Shown: piece after piece, positions 16,512 through 28,530 of the stretch | Position numbering within the stretch: position 1 is the stretch's first letter | Layout: each line of letters begins with the position of its first letter | Assembly: GCA_022393335.1 (NCBI GenBank) | Contig: JAJEKB010000458.1 | Location: 91,541 to 155,540 of the forward strand | DNA from: Macrotrachela quadricornifera | Taxonomy: Eukaryota > Rotifera > Eurotatoria > Philodinida > Philodinidae | DNA length: 64,000 nt | Reading direction: 5' to 3' | Notes under the pieces: model-generated | Databases searched by the model: none | Told to the model about the DNA's origin: nothing | Seen by the model: only the letters and a program-made list of their open reading frames with translations | Program-made: the position numbers and the translations under genes

Positions 16512-18628
16512 ATGTTGAATGATTATGGATTATTTATTATACTACTACCAAATGATTTTGATAAAGATATATCTAATAATACAATAACATCTCATATTGT
16601 TGCACCATCAATATCAACAGTAAGTTATTGTATTAATTTATTTTATTATTATTTCTATTTATTTTTGAAAAGCTATCAATTGATACAGTATCTGCTTCAA
16701 TAGCTTCAGTTTCAATTCCTATTTCTACACCATTTCCTATTACTTCAACAATTGAAAAAGATAATGAATATTTAAAACAAACATCAATAAAATCTTTATG
16801 TGTTGTTTTAACAAATTATTTTTCAAAAAAAAATAATATTGAACCTGTATGGTTAATATCTGATGATAAAAAAACTTATCAAATTATATTTTATGTTGAA
16901 TTTGGATTTATAAGTGATCGTATTTTACAAGATTTAGTTAAACTTGGTATTGGTAAAATAAATAATACAAAAATATTAATTTTACCAACAACTATTATAC
17001 TTGAAGGACAATTAACTGATAAAAAACAATCTATATCAACAATATCATTAACAGAAGATATTTCTAATAATGAATTATTATCGACTAATATTGAAAATAA
17101 TACAAATGATACAACAAATAATGATTTACCATTATCACGTAAAATTCGTAAACGTATTAATGAATCAAATTTTAAAAAAAGTGTTCGAGCACGATTAATG
17201 GTTCATCAAGTTGTTGCTAGTATACGAACATCAACAACACTTACATTTGATTTTGTTCTATTAATATGTCTTGCATCAATGTTAGCTGCATTTGGTTTAT
17301 TAGATAATTCAACTGTTATTATTGTTGCTAGTATGCTTGTTAGTCCATTAATGAATCCAATATTAGGTATTGTATTTGGTTTATCGGTACGTGAACATTC
17401 ATTATGGAAACGTGGTTTTCGAAATGAATTAATTGGTTTAATTATTTGTATAACTTGTGGATTTGTTCTTGGGTAAAATTTATGATATCTTTCATTTTTT
17501 TTTAATTTTAATTTTTTATAGATTATTTACAACATTTGCTGAAACAAAATGGGGAAGTTCAACAAGTTTTCCAACATCTGAAATGAAATCACGTGGTGAT
17601 ATTAAACGATTATGGGTAGGTGTACTTATTGCTTTACCTAGTGGAGCTGGTGTTGCACTATCAGTACTCGGTGGAAATACAGGTAAGAATTATGACTAAA
17701 TTTTCTTTTGATTACAAAAATTTATATAGGTTCACTTGTTGGTGTTGCTATATCAGGTTAATTTATTAAATAAATATATTCTTATTAATTTTTAATTATT
17801 TTATTAGCTTCTCTTCTTCCACCAGCTGTAAATTGTGGACTTCTTTTTGCTTATGCATTACTTGGTATATCATTTTCAAATGTTGCTGCTTTTGATTCAC
17901 TTGAATTAAATAATACAAATGAAGAATTTTCTTCAAATCTTAATTGTACAAAATATATTAATAATAATTATCAATCACTATATACATGTAATTTAGCACA
18001 TGAAGCAGCAATACTTGCTGGTTGTAGTTTATTATTAACAATAGTTAATATAATATGTATTATAATAATGGCATTATTTATATTACGTATAAAAGAAGTT
18101 GTACCATTACATCAACCAAATAAAGATATAACAAATTTTTTTCATTATGATGTTAAAGTTGCACGTGATTATAATAAAACAATAGATGAAAATGATATAG
18201 AAACAAATAATTTAACAACATCAACACTTAATAGAAATAGTTTAGCACAATCATTTGTTAATCGTTGGAAATCATTTAAAACAATAAAATCACATGATAG
18301 TCAACAACATCAAGAAACAGGACAATCATTATCAATAAATAATGATATAGAATTAACAAATACAGAATCACGTAGAAAATTATTTCGTTTAAAAACATTT
18401 GCTAAAGAATATGATCTTGATGTATTTAATAAATGTGATTATGATTTATTAAGTTATGATAGTCGAGAAAAAGTACGTTTACTTATTCATGATCTTGTTG
18501 ATATGTGTCAAGAAATTCCATCTGTATTTATTGATCTATTTCATTTACAACCATGTGCTATACAAACATCAACTGATAAAGAACATATGTCATTTTATCA
18601 AGAAATTATTGAACTTTTACCACCTTAA
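16512..18628 (+). CDS. DUF389-family multi-pass membrane protein
   Basis: Five exons (16512-16619, 16673-17472, 17522-17682, 17730-17756, 17808-18628), 638 aa to the first stop. The hydrophobic core, from about residue 230, has the DUF389 signature: FDFVLLICLASMLAAFGLL, then STVIIVASMLVSPLMNPILG, a later LIALPSGAGVALSVLGGNTG, and SLLPPAVNCGLL. These form roughly six membrane helices. DUF389 proteins (hydrophobic TIGR00341 type) occur in bacteria, archaea and many invertebrates; their biochemical function is not established. The N-terminal 200 residues are a polar Ser/Asn/Thr-rich cytosolic-type region and the C-terminal region is hydrophilic. The frame stays open for another 110 codons after the TAA at 18626, so this may be a read-through, nonsense-mutated or mis-sequenced gene (see the next entry). 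The 27-base exon 4 is unusually small but in frame. Confidence 0.85.
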
Positions 18629-18961
18629 TGGTATAAATTATTTGTTCGAGAACAACAACGACGACAAATTATATCATGGTCATCATCATTTAATCGAACA
18701 TATTCATTACGTATGTCACGTTATCCTACATATAGAAAATCCATATCAGAATCTAATGAAAATAATTATAATCAATTATTACAAGATCACAATAAAAAAC
18801 TGAGAGGACATTTTCAAAGACAAAGTTCAGTACCTACAACAAGTATGCATTCATCAATTATTGATCAAGAAATTGAAATACCTTTAGAAGGTACACGTTT
18901 TCGTATAACTAAACCATCTATATCCACTCAAATGTTTGGAAATGAATCAAAAATGATTTAA
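18629..18961 (+). CDS. In-frame C-terminal extension beyond the DUF389 stop codon
   Basis: The same reading frame as the last DUF389 exon is open from the codon after TAA (18626-18628) to a second TAA at 18959-18961, 110 sense codons. It begins WYKLFVREQQRR, without a start codon until 18713. Its composition (Ser, Arg, Gln, Asn-rich; codons ending in A or T) is the same as the cytoplasmic tail upstream. The simplest reading is that this was or is the true C-terminus and that the first stop is a nonsense change (one base from CAA, Gln), a tolerated polymorphism, an assembly error, or a site of translational read-through. A separate small gene starting at 18713 is less likely. Confidence 0.6.
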   Translation, partial: WYKLFVREQQRRQIISWSSSFNRTYSLRMSRYPTYRKSISESNENNYNQLLQDHNKKLRGHFQRQSSVPTTSMHSSIIDQEIEIPLEGTRFRITKPSISTQMFGNESKMI

Positions 18962-19527
18962 ATCATTTGTTTTTTTTTGTATTCTTCACTTATAAATTCT
19001 TTTATATATAAACGTAAAAAAAAATATTATCATATACGTCATCACATATCATAATTTGATCTTCTGTAGACATCTTATCTACAATCAATCTCAATCTTAC
19101 TATCTAAAGTTAATTTAACATTACGATATATAAATGGTTATATGAGATTCTATATATAACAAAAAATAATTTAACTTATTTAGAATTATTATTATTTGTA
19201 AGATAAATTATAAAGCTTTTGTTTACAACGAAGATTATTATTTAATTAGATTCATTACAATATCTAACAATCAAGATTGAATGAAATAAATATTCTTGAT
19301 AAGTAGCGACCTCTAATCAAATAATAATTCTATAGGGTTGTCATTCTTTTACAATGTGTTGTACTATCCTACCGGCATCATTTGTTTTTTGTTTGCCACT
19401 GCTACTACGACGGCATGTGGTAGCACATGACATTGAATATTGACAATGAAATTAATCGAAAAGTATATTTATATTTTCTTCATTTAATTCTAGATTGATG
19501 TCAAATTAAATATTAGTAAAATTTTCA
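18962..19527. other. Intergenic between the DUF389 gene and TRAPPC5
   Basis: No coding sequence is visible. It holds the motif GTAGCGACCTCTA (19303), seen in a similar form upstream of the DDX3 gene, and an acceptor-like TTCTAG ending at 19493, 34 bases before the TRAPPC5 ATG. Confidence 0.4.
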
Positions 19528-20362
19528 ATGCAATCGTCTACACGTTTAAAATCATCAACCCTTGATCGTTCTTTACAAAAAACAAAAGGCGATGTAATAT
19601 TAATATTACATTAAAACGAATTTAATTTATTTCTTTTTGAAAGGCTAATTTAAGTACATTTACTTTATTATTTTCTGAAATGGTACAATATTCACAAAAT
19701 CGTGTTGATAATATACAGGATTTTCAAAATAAGTAATGATTTATATTAAAGAAAAAAATTCTTTAAATTCTTAATATAAAATTAATTGAATAGATTAACT
19801 GATTTTGGCAAACATGTAGGTATTCGTGTACTTGATCTATTTTTTTTACGTGTTGGGAAAGATAAACGTGAGGTACGTCTTACACCAATGCTTGTATTTA
19901 TTCAAAAAGTTTTTTGGAAAGTAAATAGAAAGAAAACAAAAAAATAGAAAAGAATTTTAATAATTTATATATTTTATAGTTTTTATTTAATCGTGAAGCT
20001 GATAATCTTGAACAACATGCACAAGAACCAAATGTTTGTATGTAGAAAAGATTTTTTTATTCTTTTATATTTTAATTATATTTAGATTATCTTATTGAAC
20101 GTGAATGTCTTGTTAATAAATTTATTTCTGTTCCGAAAGATAAAGGTAGAAAAACAAAAACTATTAAAAAAATATTTTGTTTGTATCTTTTTAAGGAACT
20201 TTAAATTGTGCTTCATTCGTGGCAGGTATTGTTGAAGGTGTCCTATGTTCGAGTGGTTTTACATGTAAAGTTCTCACTCATCAAGGACCTCGCGGTACAA
20301 CTTATGTTATTAATTTTACTAAAACAGTAATGGATCGTGAAAGTCGTCTTGATAGTAAATGA
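19528..20362 (+). CDS. TRAPPC5: TRAPPC5 (Trs31), TRAPP complex subunit
   Basis: Six exons (19528-19593, 19644-19732, 19794-19920, 19980-20037, 20086-20145, 20196-20362) give 188 aa, the same length as the human protein. Conserved stretches include TLLFSEMVQYSQNRV near the N-terminus, GIRVLDL, NREADNLEQ, YYLIERE, and TLNCASFVAGIVEGVL, all diagnostic of the Bet3/TRAPP C5 subfamily. TRAPPC5 is a core subunit of the TRAPP tethering complexes, which activate Rab1 (and Rab11) for ER-Golgi and Golgi traffic. Its stop codon lies only 117 bp before the next gene's ATG on the same strand, and there is no clear AATAAA between them, so the two may be co-transcribed. Confidence 0.96.
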
Positions 20363-20422
20363 AAAGAAATTTCTTAAATTAAATATGATTTTTAAAGATC
20401 AAAATATATATAATTATATTGA

Positions 20423-20432
20423 TTTCTTGTAG
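20423..20432 (+). promoter_or_regulatory. Acceptor-like site in the TRAPPC5-CTTNBP2 gap
   Basis: TTTCTTGTAG, a pyrimidine-rich tract ending in AG, lies 70 bp after the TRAPPC5 stop and 47 bp before the CTTNBP2-like ATG. In a polycistronic transcript this is where a spliced leader would be added. It could also be the 3' end of a 5'UTR intron. Confidence 0.4.
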
Positions 20433-20479
20433 ATGTATATTAAAAGGTAAATATAAAAATAGAAAAAAAAACATAAGTA

Positions 20480-22364
20480 ATGGCAACAACAATGTTAACA
20501 TCAACACCAACGAAAGAAAAGAAAAAAAATTCATCACCAAATAAACAAAATCGATCGACTGTTGCTGGTACATTAAAAGTAATTATTTTATTTATATTAA
20601 ATTTTATTTTATTTTATTTTATTTTATTTTTAGCGTAATCCGAAATATGAATTAAAAAAGGATGAACTTATTCAATTATTAGGACGTTTTGAAGCAGAAC
20701 TTCAAGCGAAAGAAATTGCATTAGCTGCATTGAAGGTAAAATAAATAAGTTCGAGTCTATCATCTGATGAAATTCTGTATATATCGACTGTTCTTTGATT
20801 CAATTTTTTCCTACATATACATATATACACGGTTGGAAATAATATTATTCCAGGGAGGTACCGCTTATGATTTCCAATAGAAAAGATAATGAATTTTGTA
20901 TCAAATGAAAGAGCATCAAAAATGATGCTTACTGATATTAAATAATAAGGATTATGCAAACTTTTCAATATCGAACTTGAAGAAATTGAATACTATTTGT
21001 GCAGTAGAAAAGTAAGAGGACAGTAATTCAAAAATGGATTAATGTGTTGTTCTTGGATATTTTGACATTTTTTATAAAGGAAAAAAGTGGTCTTTTTACA
21101 CTAAATTCAGCTGTTTTTCATTAGTATCACTAAATCCCATTTTTGACGAGCTTTCATTTGATATAAAATTCATTATCCCTTCTATTAAAAATTATACGCG
21201 GTACTCTCTAGAATAATATTATTTCCAACCATGTATATACATTAGGACATTTTGTATCAACATTGTTAAATTAGTTTCAATTTCGAATCTTTAAGTTTAA
21301 TTATCAGAAAGAATAGATTTAATGTTAAGTATTATATTTTGATATTTTAGTCAGAAAAAGTGAAAACACTTTTATCAAATGCTCGATTTGGTCGTCTTAG
21401 TTGTCAAACTGATCCTTATGCTACATTACTTCGTGATAGTGAATATATTAAAGAAGATGTACTCAATGAACAAATACCAATGAAAAATGCCTATGAAACA
21501 CAACTTATACAACTTGAAGAACTTATTGTTCAACAAAGAAAACAAGTACAAACATTAAAAATTGCACTTGATGATACAGAACAAAGATATGCATTAGTAC
21601 ATAAGAATAATACAAAAAAAAATTGTATTTTGAAATTAATAAATTGAATTTCTTGTTTTAGTTAGCACAACAACTTGAAAATGAAAAAAAAGAAAAAGTT
21701 CGATTACAAACATTTCAAAATCAATTACTGATTGTTCAAGAAGAAAAAATTCAATTACGAAATGAAGTATTAATAAAAAATACGAAATTCTAAAAATAAA
21801 TTTTTTTAATTTTTTAGCTCAATAATGTTAAATTACATAATCAAGAATTAGAACAACAATTAACTCAAGTAATGAAATTACTTGAACATGAACATGAACG
21901 TCATAAAAAATTTATTATACTTCTTTTAAATGAACGAAAACTTGAAAAGGAACAACATAAAGAACAAATAAAACAATTATCAAATACTCATATCAAGTAA
22001 TAGAAAAGAAAAATAATATGAGAAAAACTTTCTTTTAATCAATTCTATTTTAGTGATGATACACAACGTGATGCAAAATTTAAAGAATTAGAATTAGAAA
22101 ATGAACGTAATAAACAAGTTTTAACTGCACGAATTGAACAATTACAGTGTGAAATTGATTTGTTAGTTAAAGAGAAAAAACAACAATCAATAACAACAAA
22201 TAGTATTTATTTATATCTTTTCAAAAAAGAAAATATTATATATATTGTTAATTTGTAGATATTTCATCACCGAATGAAGAAATAATTGAACCAATTTCTA
22301 AACCTCCATCAAAATCACGTCAATTACCATCGACAGTTTCTCAGGCACCTCTTCCAACGAATGA

Positions 22365-22398
<34 letters not shown>

Positions 22399-24085
22399 CA
22401 ATCATCTAATCCTGAAAAGCCATCTCTATCGACAACAACAGGTGGTATCCGTCGTCCAACTATTATTCCAACACCATCATCATCAAAGAATGGTAATAAT
22501 TCAATACCAAAAACAAGCGTTGTTTCTTCATCAACCTCAATACGTCCACAACAAACATCATCCACACCTGAGTTACCTCCATCACCCATACCTACTGTTG
22601 CTAAACGTAATGTTATACCTACTCGTTCAATATCAAATGTTTCTCAATCTCCAATTATGTCAAATCTTCGTTCATCACCAACGAATAATCAAACATCAAC
22701 ATCATCATCATCTATTCCAACTAGTTCATCACCATCATCATCAACAACAACAACAACAACAACAACAGGAAATAATGCTACACGTAGTGGTGGTATTCCA
22801 CGTTTAACAAAGAATTCTCATCAAATTGTTAAACCGACAACAGCAACTGGTCCAGCGAAACGACCTGGTCAGGTAAATCAATCTCTTACTTTTTTACTTA
22901 ACTATTCAATAAAATAAATCATAGTTAAATAAACCAAAGCATGGCTTCATGGTTTTTTTTTTCATTGTTTATTTATTGATAAGAAAAGGGTTCAAAAGTG
23001 TTTTATATATAGATATTAGTTTTGTGTTTCTGTATTCTATTCTCTCCATCTTGTAGACTACCTTTTCATCAGAACACAAAATTGATGATCTCCGAACTCT
23101 ATTAGAAACTCTTCATACAGGTAATCTATCTATTCTATATATATCACACATATTCAATCACTCTTCGTCTTTCTATGCTTCTTATGTTTGTGTGAATATT
23201 TATCACTGAGCTTTTTCTTTTTTATTTTCTGCTTCTTCTATATACATATACTAATAATGCTAATCATATCTGCTTGGCTAAACCTTTTGTTTCTTATCAT
23301 TTGATTTCTATTAATTTTATTTTTATTATTCATATTTTAGTTGCTGAAAATCGTTTAACATCTTCAACAGATATTGCCGATTCACCATCACAGACAGACA
23401 AAAGCGATTTAAATTCATCATCATCATCATCATCATCATCTTCACATTCCGACTTAATCCTTTTTCGAGCTGCTGAAAATGGAGATACAGGTATTGAATC
23501 ATTTATTTTCTTTTTACTTTTCTAAATAAAAACAAATAATCTATTGTAGAACAATTAGTAAAATTTCTTAAACTTGGATCTAATCCAAATAGTCAAATGA
23601 TTGATGGAAATACATGTCTTCATCTATGTTCAGCTAATGGTCACATTGAGTAAAATTTTTTTTAAATATATCAATCACATAGTATGATAATCTTTTTGAA
23701 AATTTAGATGCATTCGTCATTTACTTAAATATGGTGCTAATCCATTTCTTGAAAATAATCTTGGTATAAAATCATGGAATAATTTATCGAAATTAAATGA
23801 AACAATTGAACTTGAATGTTTACAAGTATTTGTTGATATAAGTCAAAATCTAGTAATTAAATTTTTATAATATAAATTTATTTAATCAATATTAGTGGTT
23901 TTTTTTCTTGTAGCCACCTACAGATCTGATTTTTGATGCTATTGAACAAAATCATATAAATACTTATGGGTATTTATTATCAATTTTACATGAAGAATTA
24001 AAAATAAATTCTTCATATCTATCTCGTTTATTACGAACAGCATTAAGATCTTCTAATACTGTAAATATTTTTCTTTTCTATTATG

Positions 24086-24117
<32 letters not shown>

Positions 24118-26215
24118 TTAGCATTTTCTTGAATGTTTATTTGCTCTTATACCTATGCAAGATTTTATTCATTTTATTGATCCAAATACATTTATTTCTA
24201 ATGAATGTCTTGATGTTTTATCATCGTTAGATAATGCAGAAAGTTTGTATATAAATATATATAAAATAGATAAATACAAAATTTGATTATTCAGATCATT
24301 TAAAACCATTGAATATAACTGTTTGTATTTCATCATCTAATCATGAACATCGATATTCTTATGCTATTGGTAGAATATCTATAACAACAGATTTAACTTG
24401 GCTTGAAGTTGAACGAACATGTATTAAAATATTTGTTGACCATATAACACAGATTGATTCACCATTTGATTATATTAAATCTTCTATTGGTTGTACATCA
24501 AATCATATTGATACATTAACACTTGGTATATATTAAATATAAACTAAAAAAATTTTTTAATTAATTATTATTTGAATATATAGGTTTAACTAAATGGCAT
24601 TATCAAGATAGTCCAAATGATGAATCACCAATACCATATACAGCTGCACGTGATCAAAATATTTTAACAATTCAACTTAAAGGAATTGATATGAATTCTA
24701 CAGATTCATTAGCATATAATTATTTTATTCCAAGTCAAAATTTAAAAAATTTTATTCGTTATGTATGATTAAATTTCTTTAATTTTTATAAATTAGATAT
24801 AAAAAAAAAAGTTCGTTTTTTTAGATTGAACAAAATTCTTATGTGGGTGTTTATGGAGCTATATATTTACAGAAAAAATCATTATTTGAAGATCTTATGA
24901 GATATTTAGAACGACCAATGGCTTTTTCAACAAATCCAAAATTTAAAGTTATTAGATTTGAATTTGAAAGTGTTACAAGTTTAGATGATTGTATTGATGA
25001 ACTTATTGAACAAGGTAATATTAAATATAATTTAATGAATATATTCTTTTTCAATTATTTTAATTATAATATTAGAATTTTTACGTACATATCAATGGTC
25101 AAATGATCAACAACAATCAATAAAATATTTACTTTATTTTGCTAATATACAAAATAGTGTTGGGACTGATATACTTAATTTATTATTAAATGGTGAATCG
25201 ATTTCTAATACATGTCAGAAATTATATTATTCTAGAGAACAAGATTCGAGTAATTATTTAATGAATTTTCTTTTTTTTTAAATAAAATTTGTTTTATTTA
25301 GAATCACCGATAATTTATTATTTTCCATCGATTTTTCATATATTTGTTACTATGAGTAAACGTACATGGTCAACAGAAAATGAAATTTATAAAAAATTTA
25401 AATGGATACCATTTAAAATAGATAGTGTACCATGGAATGGTTTACTTAAAAGACATTTATGGAGACGTATGATTGATATGTAATTGTTATTTGTTTTATT
25501 TAAGATTCAAAATTAATTATTTCGTTTTGTTTTTTCTTAATAGAAATATTCGTGAAAATCGTTCGGTTGATAATGAATTAATACAAACATTACAATGGAT
25601 AACAAATATTTGGCAACGTTATAATGAATGTTTACAAAAATTAAGTCTTCAAGATGCATTACTTGGACCAGCTTTATTTTTTGATTGTCCTATGGAACGT
25701 GAAGCTATTTTTGAGTAAATATAAACATATTTTTTTTGATAGAAAAACTTTGTTTTTGTTATTAATAGTTGGTTACAAACGAAATGGAATACAATTGTAG
25801 CACCACTTGTTCGTGAACTTTCAATGAATAAATGTGCTCAACCAAAATCAAAAGGATCAACATCAGCAACAGCAGCTGCTGCAGCTATTGCTTCATCATT
25901 ACGTGCTAATAGTCTTGAAATTAGTACACCATATGAATCAGTAGCATGTACAGCTCTTTATGTTTTATTACATCGAGCTGTTTCACGTGATTGTCCATTA
26001 ACAGGACAAGGTAAGAATTTTTATTTATTAAATAAAATCTTTTTATGATATTATTTTCTTTTAATATAGAACGTGAACAGTATTTATTAAATTTTGTTGG
26101 TAGTCGTTTGGAAGGTGGTGGTTCATCATCATTAATGTCTTCAGCTGTATCAAGTCGCTCTAGTACTCCTCAACCATCTAATTATTGTGACTTTGTGTCC
26201 ATACAACTTGAGTAA
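20480..26215 (+). CDS. CTTNBP2: CTTNBP2-like protein (cortactin-binding protein 2 family)
   Basis: Twenty-one exons, 1240 aa: 20480-20578, 20634-20735, 21351-21596, 21662-21766, 21818-21996, 22054-22202, 22259-22872, 23057-23120, 23341-23490, 23550-23649, 23708-23852, 23914-24060, 24122-24242, 24295-24526, 24594-24762, 24825-25014, 25076-25259, 25312-25479, 25544-25714, 25769-26010, 26070-26215. The N-terminus (YELKKDELIQLLGRFEAELQ, then a long coiled coil with ERHKKFIILLLNERKLE) is the CortBP2 domain. A Ser/Pro/Thr-rich disordered middle with a run of ten serines and a run of eight threonines follows, then short ankyrin repeats (NTCLHLCSANGHIECIRHLL) and a C-terminal region with a VGVYGAIYLQKKSL segment. 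The vertebrate protein has the same order with six ankyrin repeats and acts at actin-rich synapses and the STRIPAK complex. Here only about two ankyrin repeats are recognisable. Intron 2 (20736-21350) carries an inverted-repeat element. Confidence 0.88.
20831..21230. mobile_element. 400 bp non-autonomous element with long terminal inverted repeats (MITE)
   Basis: The element starts GGTTGGAAATAATATTATTC and ends with its exact inverse, and the inverted similarity continues imperfectly for about 110 bases at each end. The flanking bases TATATACAY/RTGTATATA continue the symmetry, so the true borders may lie a few bases further out. There is no coding capacity. It lies wholly inside intron 2 of the CTTNBP2-like gene, which it enlarges to 615 bp while most other introns there are about 50-70 bp. 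The family is unknown; a Tc1/mariner-related MITE is a guess from the TA-rich flanks. Confidence 0.75.
22369..22398 (+). repeat. TCA trinucleotide repeat coding poly-serine
   Basis: A run of about ten TCA units within exon 7 of the CTTNBP2-like gene encodes ten consecutive serines. On the other strand it makes a spurious aspartate-rich open frame. Similar Ser-rich TCA runs occur at 23418-23443. Confidence 0.85.
24088..24118. repeat. TA dinucleotide repeat in a CTTNBP2 intron
   Basis: About 12 to 14 TA units immediately before the exon 13 acceptor. Ordinary microsatellite; length is likely to vary between individuals. Confidence 0.8.
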
Positions 26216-27000
26216 AGATGATGATGATGATGATGATAATATTCACTAACGATATTGTGATTTATTTCGCCTTTTGTTTTGTCGTATATTTTTAATGGAT
26301 CGGCATTCTGCTTGTTTTTTTTCTCTCACGATAATGTCAGGTGTAACTGATTTTTATGTCAAGAATCAGCTTCTTTTCTTTTTTTCTTTCATTTGTATAA
26401 TCATATTTTTTTTGGTCCAGTTTTTTTCTTTTTGCTTCCATATCATAGTTATACTTCTTTTTTTTTTGTCCGTACAGACATGGCTTTTGTTTGTTGGTGG
26501 TTTTTTCTTCTTTGTCTTTGTATGGTTTGTTGTGATAAATATTCACTTTTGAAAAATACATCTCTTTGGTCATTTTTTTTCCTATTGCACATGACTTGTA
26601 CTACTATAATGAAACGAAGCGATACTATGCACTAGTGACTAATTTTCATCTTCTTTATTATCATCTTTGAAATGCATGATGTATATGTATATGGAGGAAG
26701 TTTTTTTTTTTTTGAAACTATACGAAAAATAAATATGCACTAATGCTTGTATTAAAATAAAATATCGTCCGTAACAATTCACCATTTTTAATCATGTAAT
26801 CAAATGTAATGTGTGACACATCGACAAAATACACTTTTATTCGTCTTACATAACTCTTTAATAATCTTGTTTTTTTAATATTTAATCATGATGTTGCATC
26901 TTTAACATTTTATGAATAAGTTTTTATCTCAATCAGAATTACTGTTTATGAAATAAAATTACAAAAAAATGGCTCATCTGCAGAAAATTAATTGATAAGA
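26216..27000 (+). other. Probable 3'UTR of the CTTNBP2-like gene
   Basis: The stretch starts with an ATG trinucleotide run (26217-26237) and continues T-rich. AATAAA at 26728-26733 is the first good poly(A) signal. Short open frames at 26274-26635 on either strand are low-complexity Phe/Lys runs and are not credible genes. Confidence 0.45.
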
Positions 27001-28125
27001 AAATTTAACAATTTATTGGCAGTCTTTTCACTGAAATGGAAGCTGTATTTTATGCAGAAGAGTATGTGAAAGTAAATATTGTACAGCATCAGAGTTATTT
27101 TATTTTATTTTATATACGTTTCTACAAAGAATTAAATGATACATGTAGCTACCTTTAATGAAAATCACAGTTATTTGTTGTAGAGAAACAAAATATCTTA
27201 ATGAGATTACGTGTGACACAGTCTGATATGGATCAGTTTTTCGTAATCCGATTCAACCAAGGATAAAGACAGTTTTTGGTCAATCAAAGTAACTTTATTC
27301 ATACATTAACGACCTTTCAATGAATTTATAGAAATTTTCTCACTATCTAAAATAAAATTAAAAAACTTATTTTTTTCACTGAAAGACGCTATTCATCTTA
27401 TGCAAAGTTTGAAATCAGTCAATTCAAATGAATGGTCGAAAGCTGTTAACGATGGATCTTTGATCCTTATTCCTTGTCAGATGTCGAAAAATTCTGTAAT
27501 GATCTCACTCTGTGCATAATTTATACAGCGCGGTTCATATACGGTAGTAAACAGATAAAATACAGCATCTTTACGACATTTCGTAGATTTTTATTTACGA
27601 ACACCCGTTCTATAAAAATGTCTGATTGAGATTAATTTCCTTAGCTAGTATGTCGCTAAAAGTTCTTTTCTATTCAGTTCTATACGATGTAATAGAGTGC
27701 TGATATTCTTAAAAGTATCGAACATCGAAGTTTCATCATAGTTCATATTCTCTCGATCATTGGATTAACAAAAATAATAGATAGATTTTTAATAATTATT
27801 ATCAACATAAATTTAATCTGTGGGCCACTATTTTATAATGTTTTTCAGATAATTTAATCTATTTATCCATGGTTTACTGCCGTATAGATGCCGTTTTTTC
27901 ATCGTTTAAATCCTGAAAACGTACTGTAAATGAATCCGTTCTCATGGATCTACTTCAATGAATTAAATTTGTTGACTTGTTTGTATTAGCTATGGTCAAG
28001 TAATGGTTCTGCACAATCGTTATTACGGCCATCAGTAATGATATCATTGTCGAATAATTATGTTGAAGAAAAGATATGGATGAAGTTAGTGGCAGAATCG
28101 AGTGAATCTATCTTTGATGCATTTA
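27001..28125. other. Gene-free region
   Basis: No coding frame, RNA gene or tidy repeat was recognised. Base composition is a little less extreme than in the introns, as often seen in decayed transposon or pseudogene DNA, but I found no specific match. Confidence 0.35.
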
Positions 28126-28530
28126 GGAATATGTTCCAAGTACACCTTGATGAGTTCTATTTAAAATGTCAACTAGATTTTTCATAGTTCAAGCGATACT
28201 TCCAAAAAGTCTGGAGTACTCTATTTTTCCTTAGAAATCTTGTCATCCAATTCTAATAATTCCGCCTATGATTCGTTCAGGAATACGTTCTAAAACGTTT
28301 TCCGTAATGTTCGAAATACAACTTGCCGAGGTCTATCCAATGATAGGCTCAGATTTTCCATAGATCAGGCTACAATTTTCCAATATCTATACTTCGACTA
28401 TGATTCCAAAAAATTCTGGTATCGCCTATAGGAAACTTGAGTATATCATTAGATAGAACTTGTTAAGCTGTAATTGGAATACTGAAAAAGAGCTCTGAAA
28501 CGTATTCTTGAGCGAATTGCATATGAAATT
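28126..28530. repeat. Cluster of decayed direct and inverted repeats
   Basis: Three related but diverged copies can be aligned by eye. Two are forward, near 28133-28190 and 28275-28365. Both contain AGGAATAYGTTC and, further on, GAKKTCTATYYAA and ATTTTYCATAG. One is inverted, near 28415-28520, and reads on the minus strand TCAAGAATACGTTTC, then GTTCTATCTAATGATA. The inverted pair flanks a short spacer. There is no coding capacity. It is probably an old foldback-type or MITE cluster; the borders are approximate. Confidence 0.45.

Noticed and set aside
22341..22589. Antisense Asp/Gly-rich open frame
   Set aside because: Shadow of the TCA (poly-serine) repeat and Ser/Pro-rich coding sequence of the CTTNBP2-like gene.
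26274..26635. Overlapping open frames on both strands after CTTNBP2
   Set aside because: Phe- or Lys-runs from T-rich 3'UTR; no conserved sequence.
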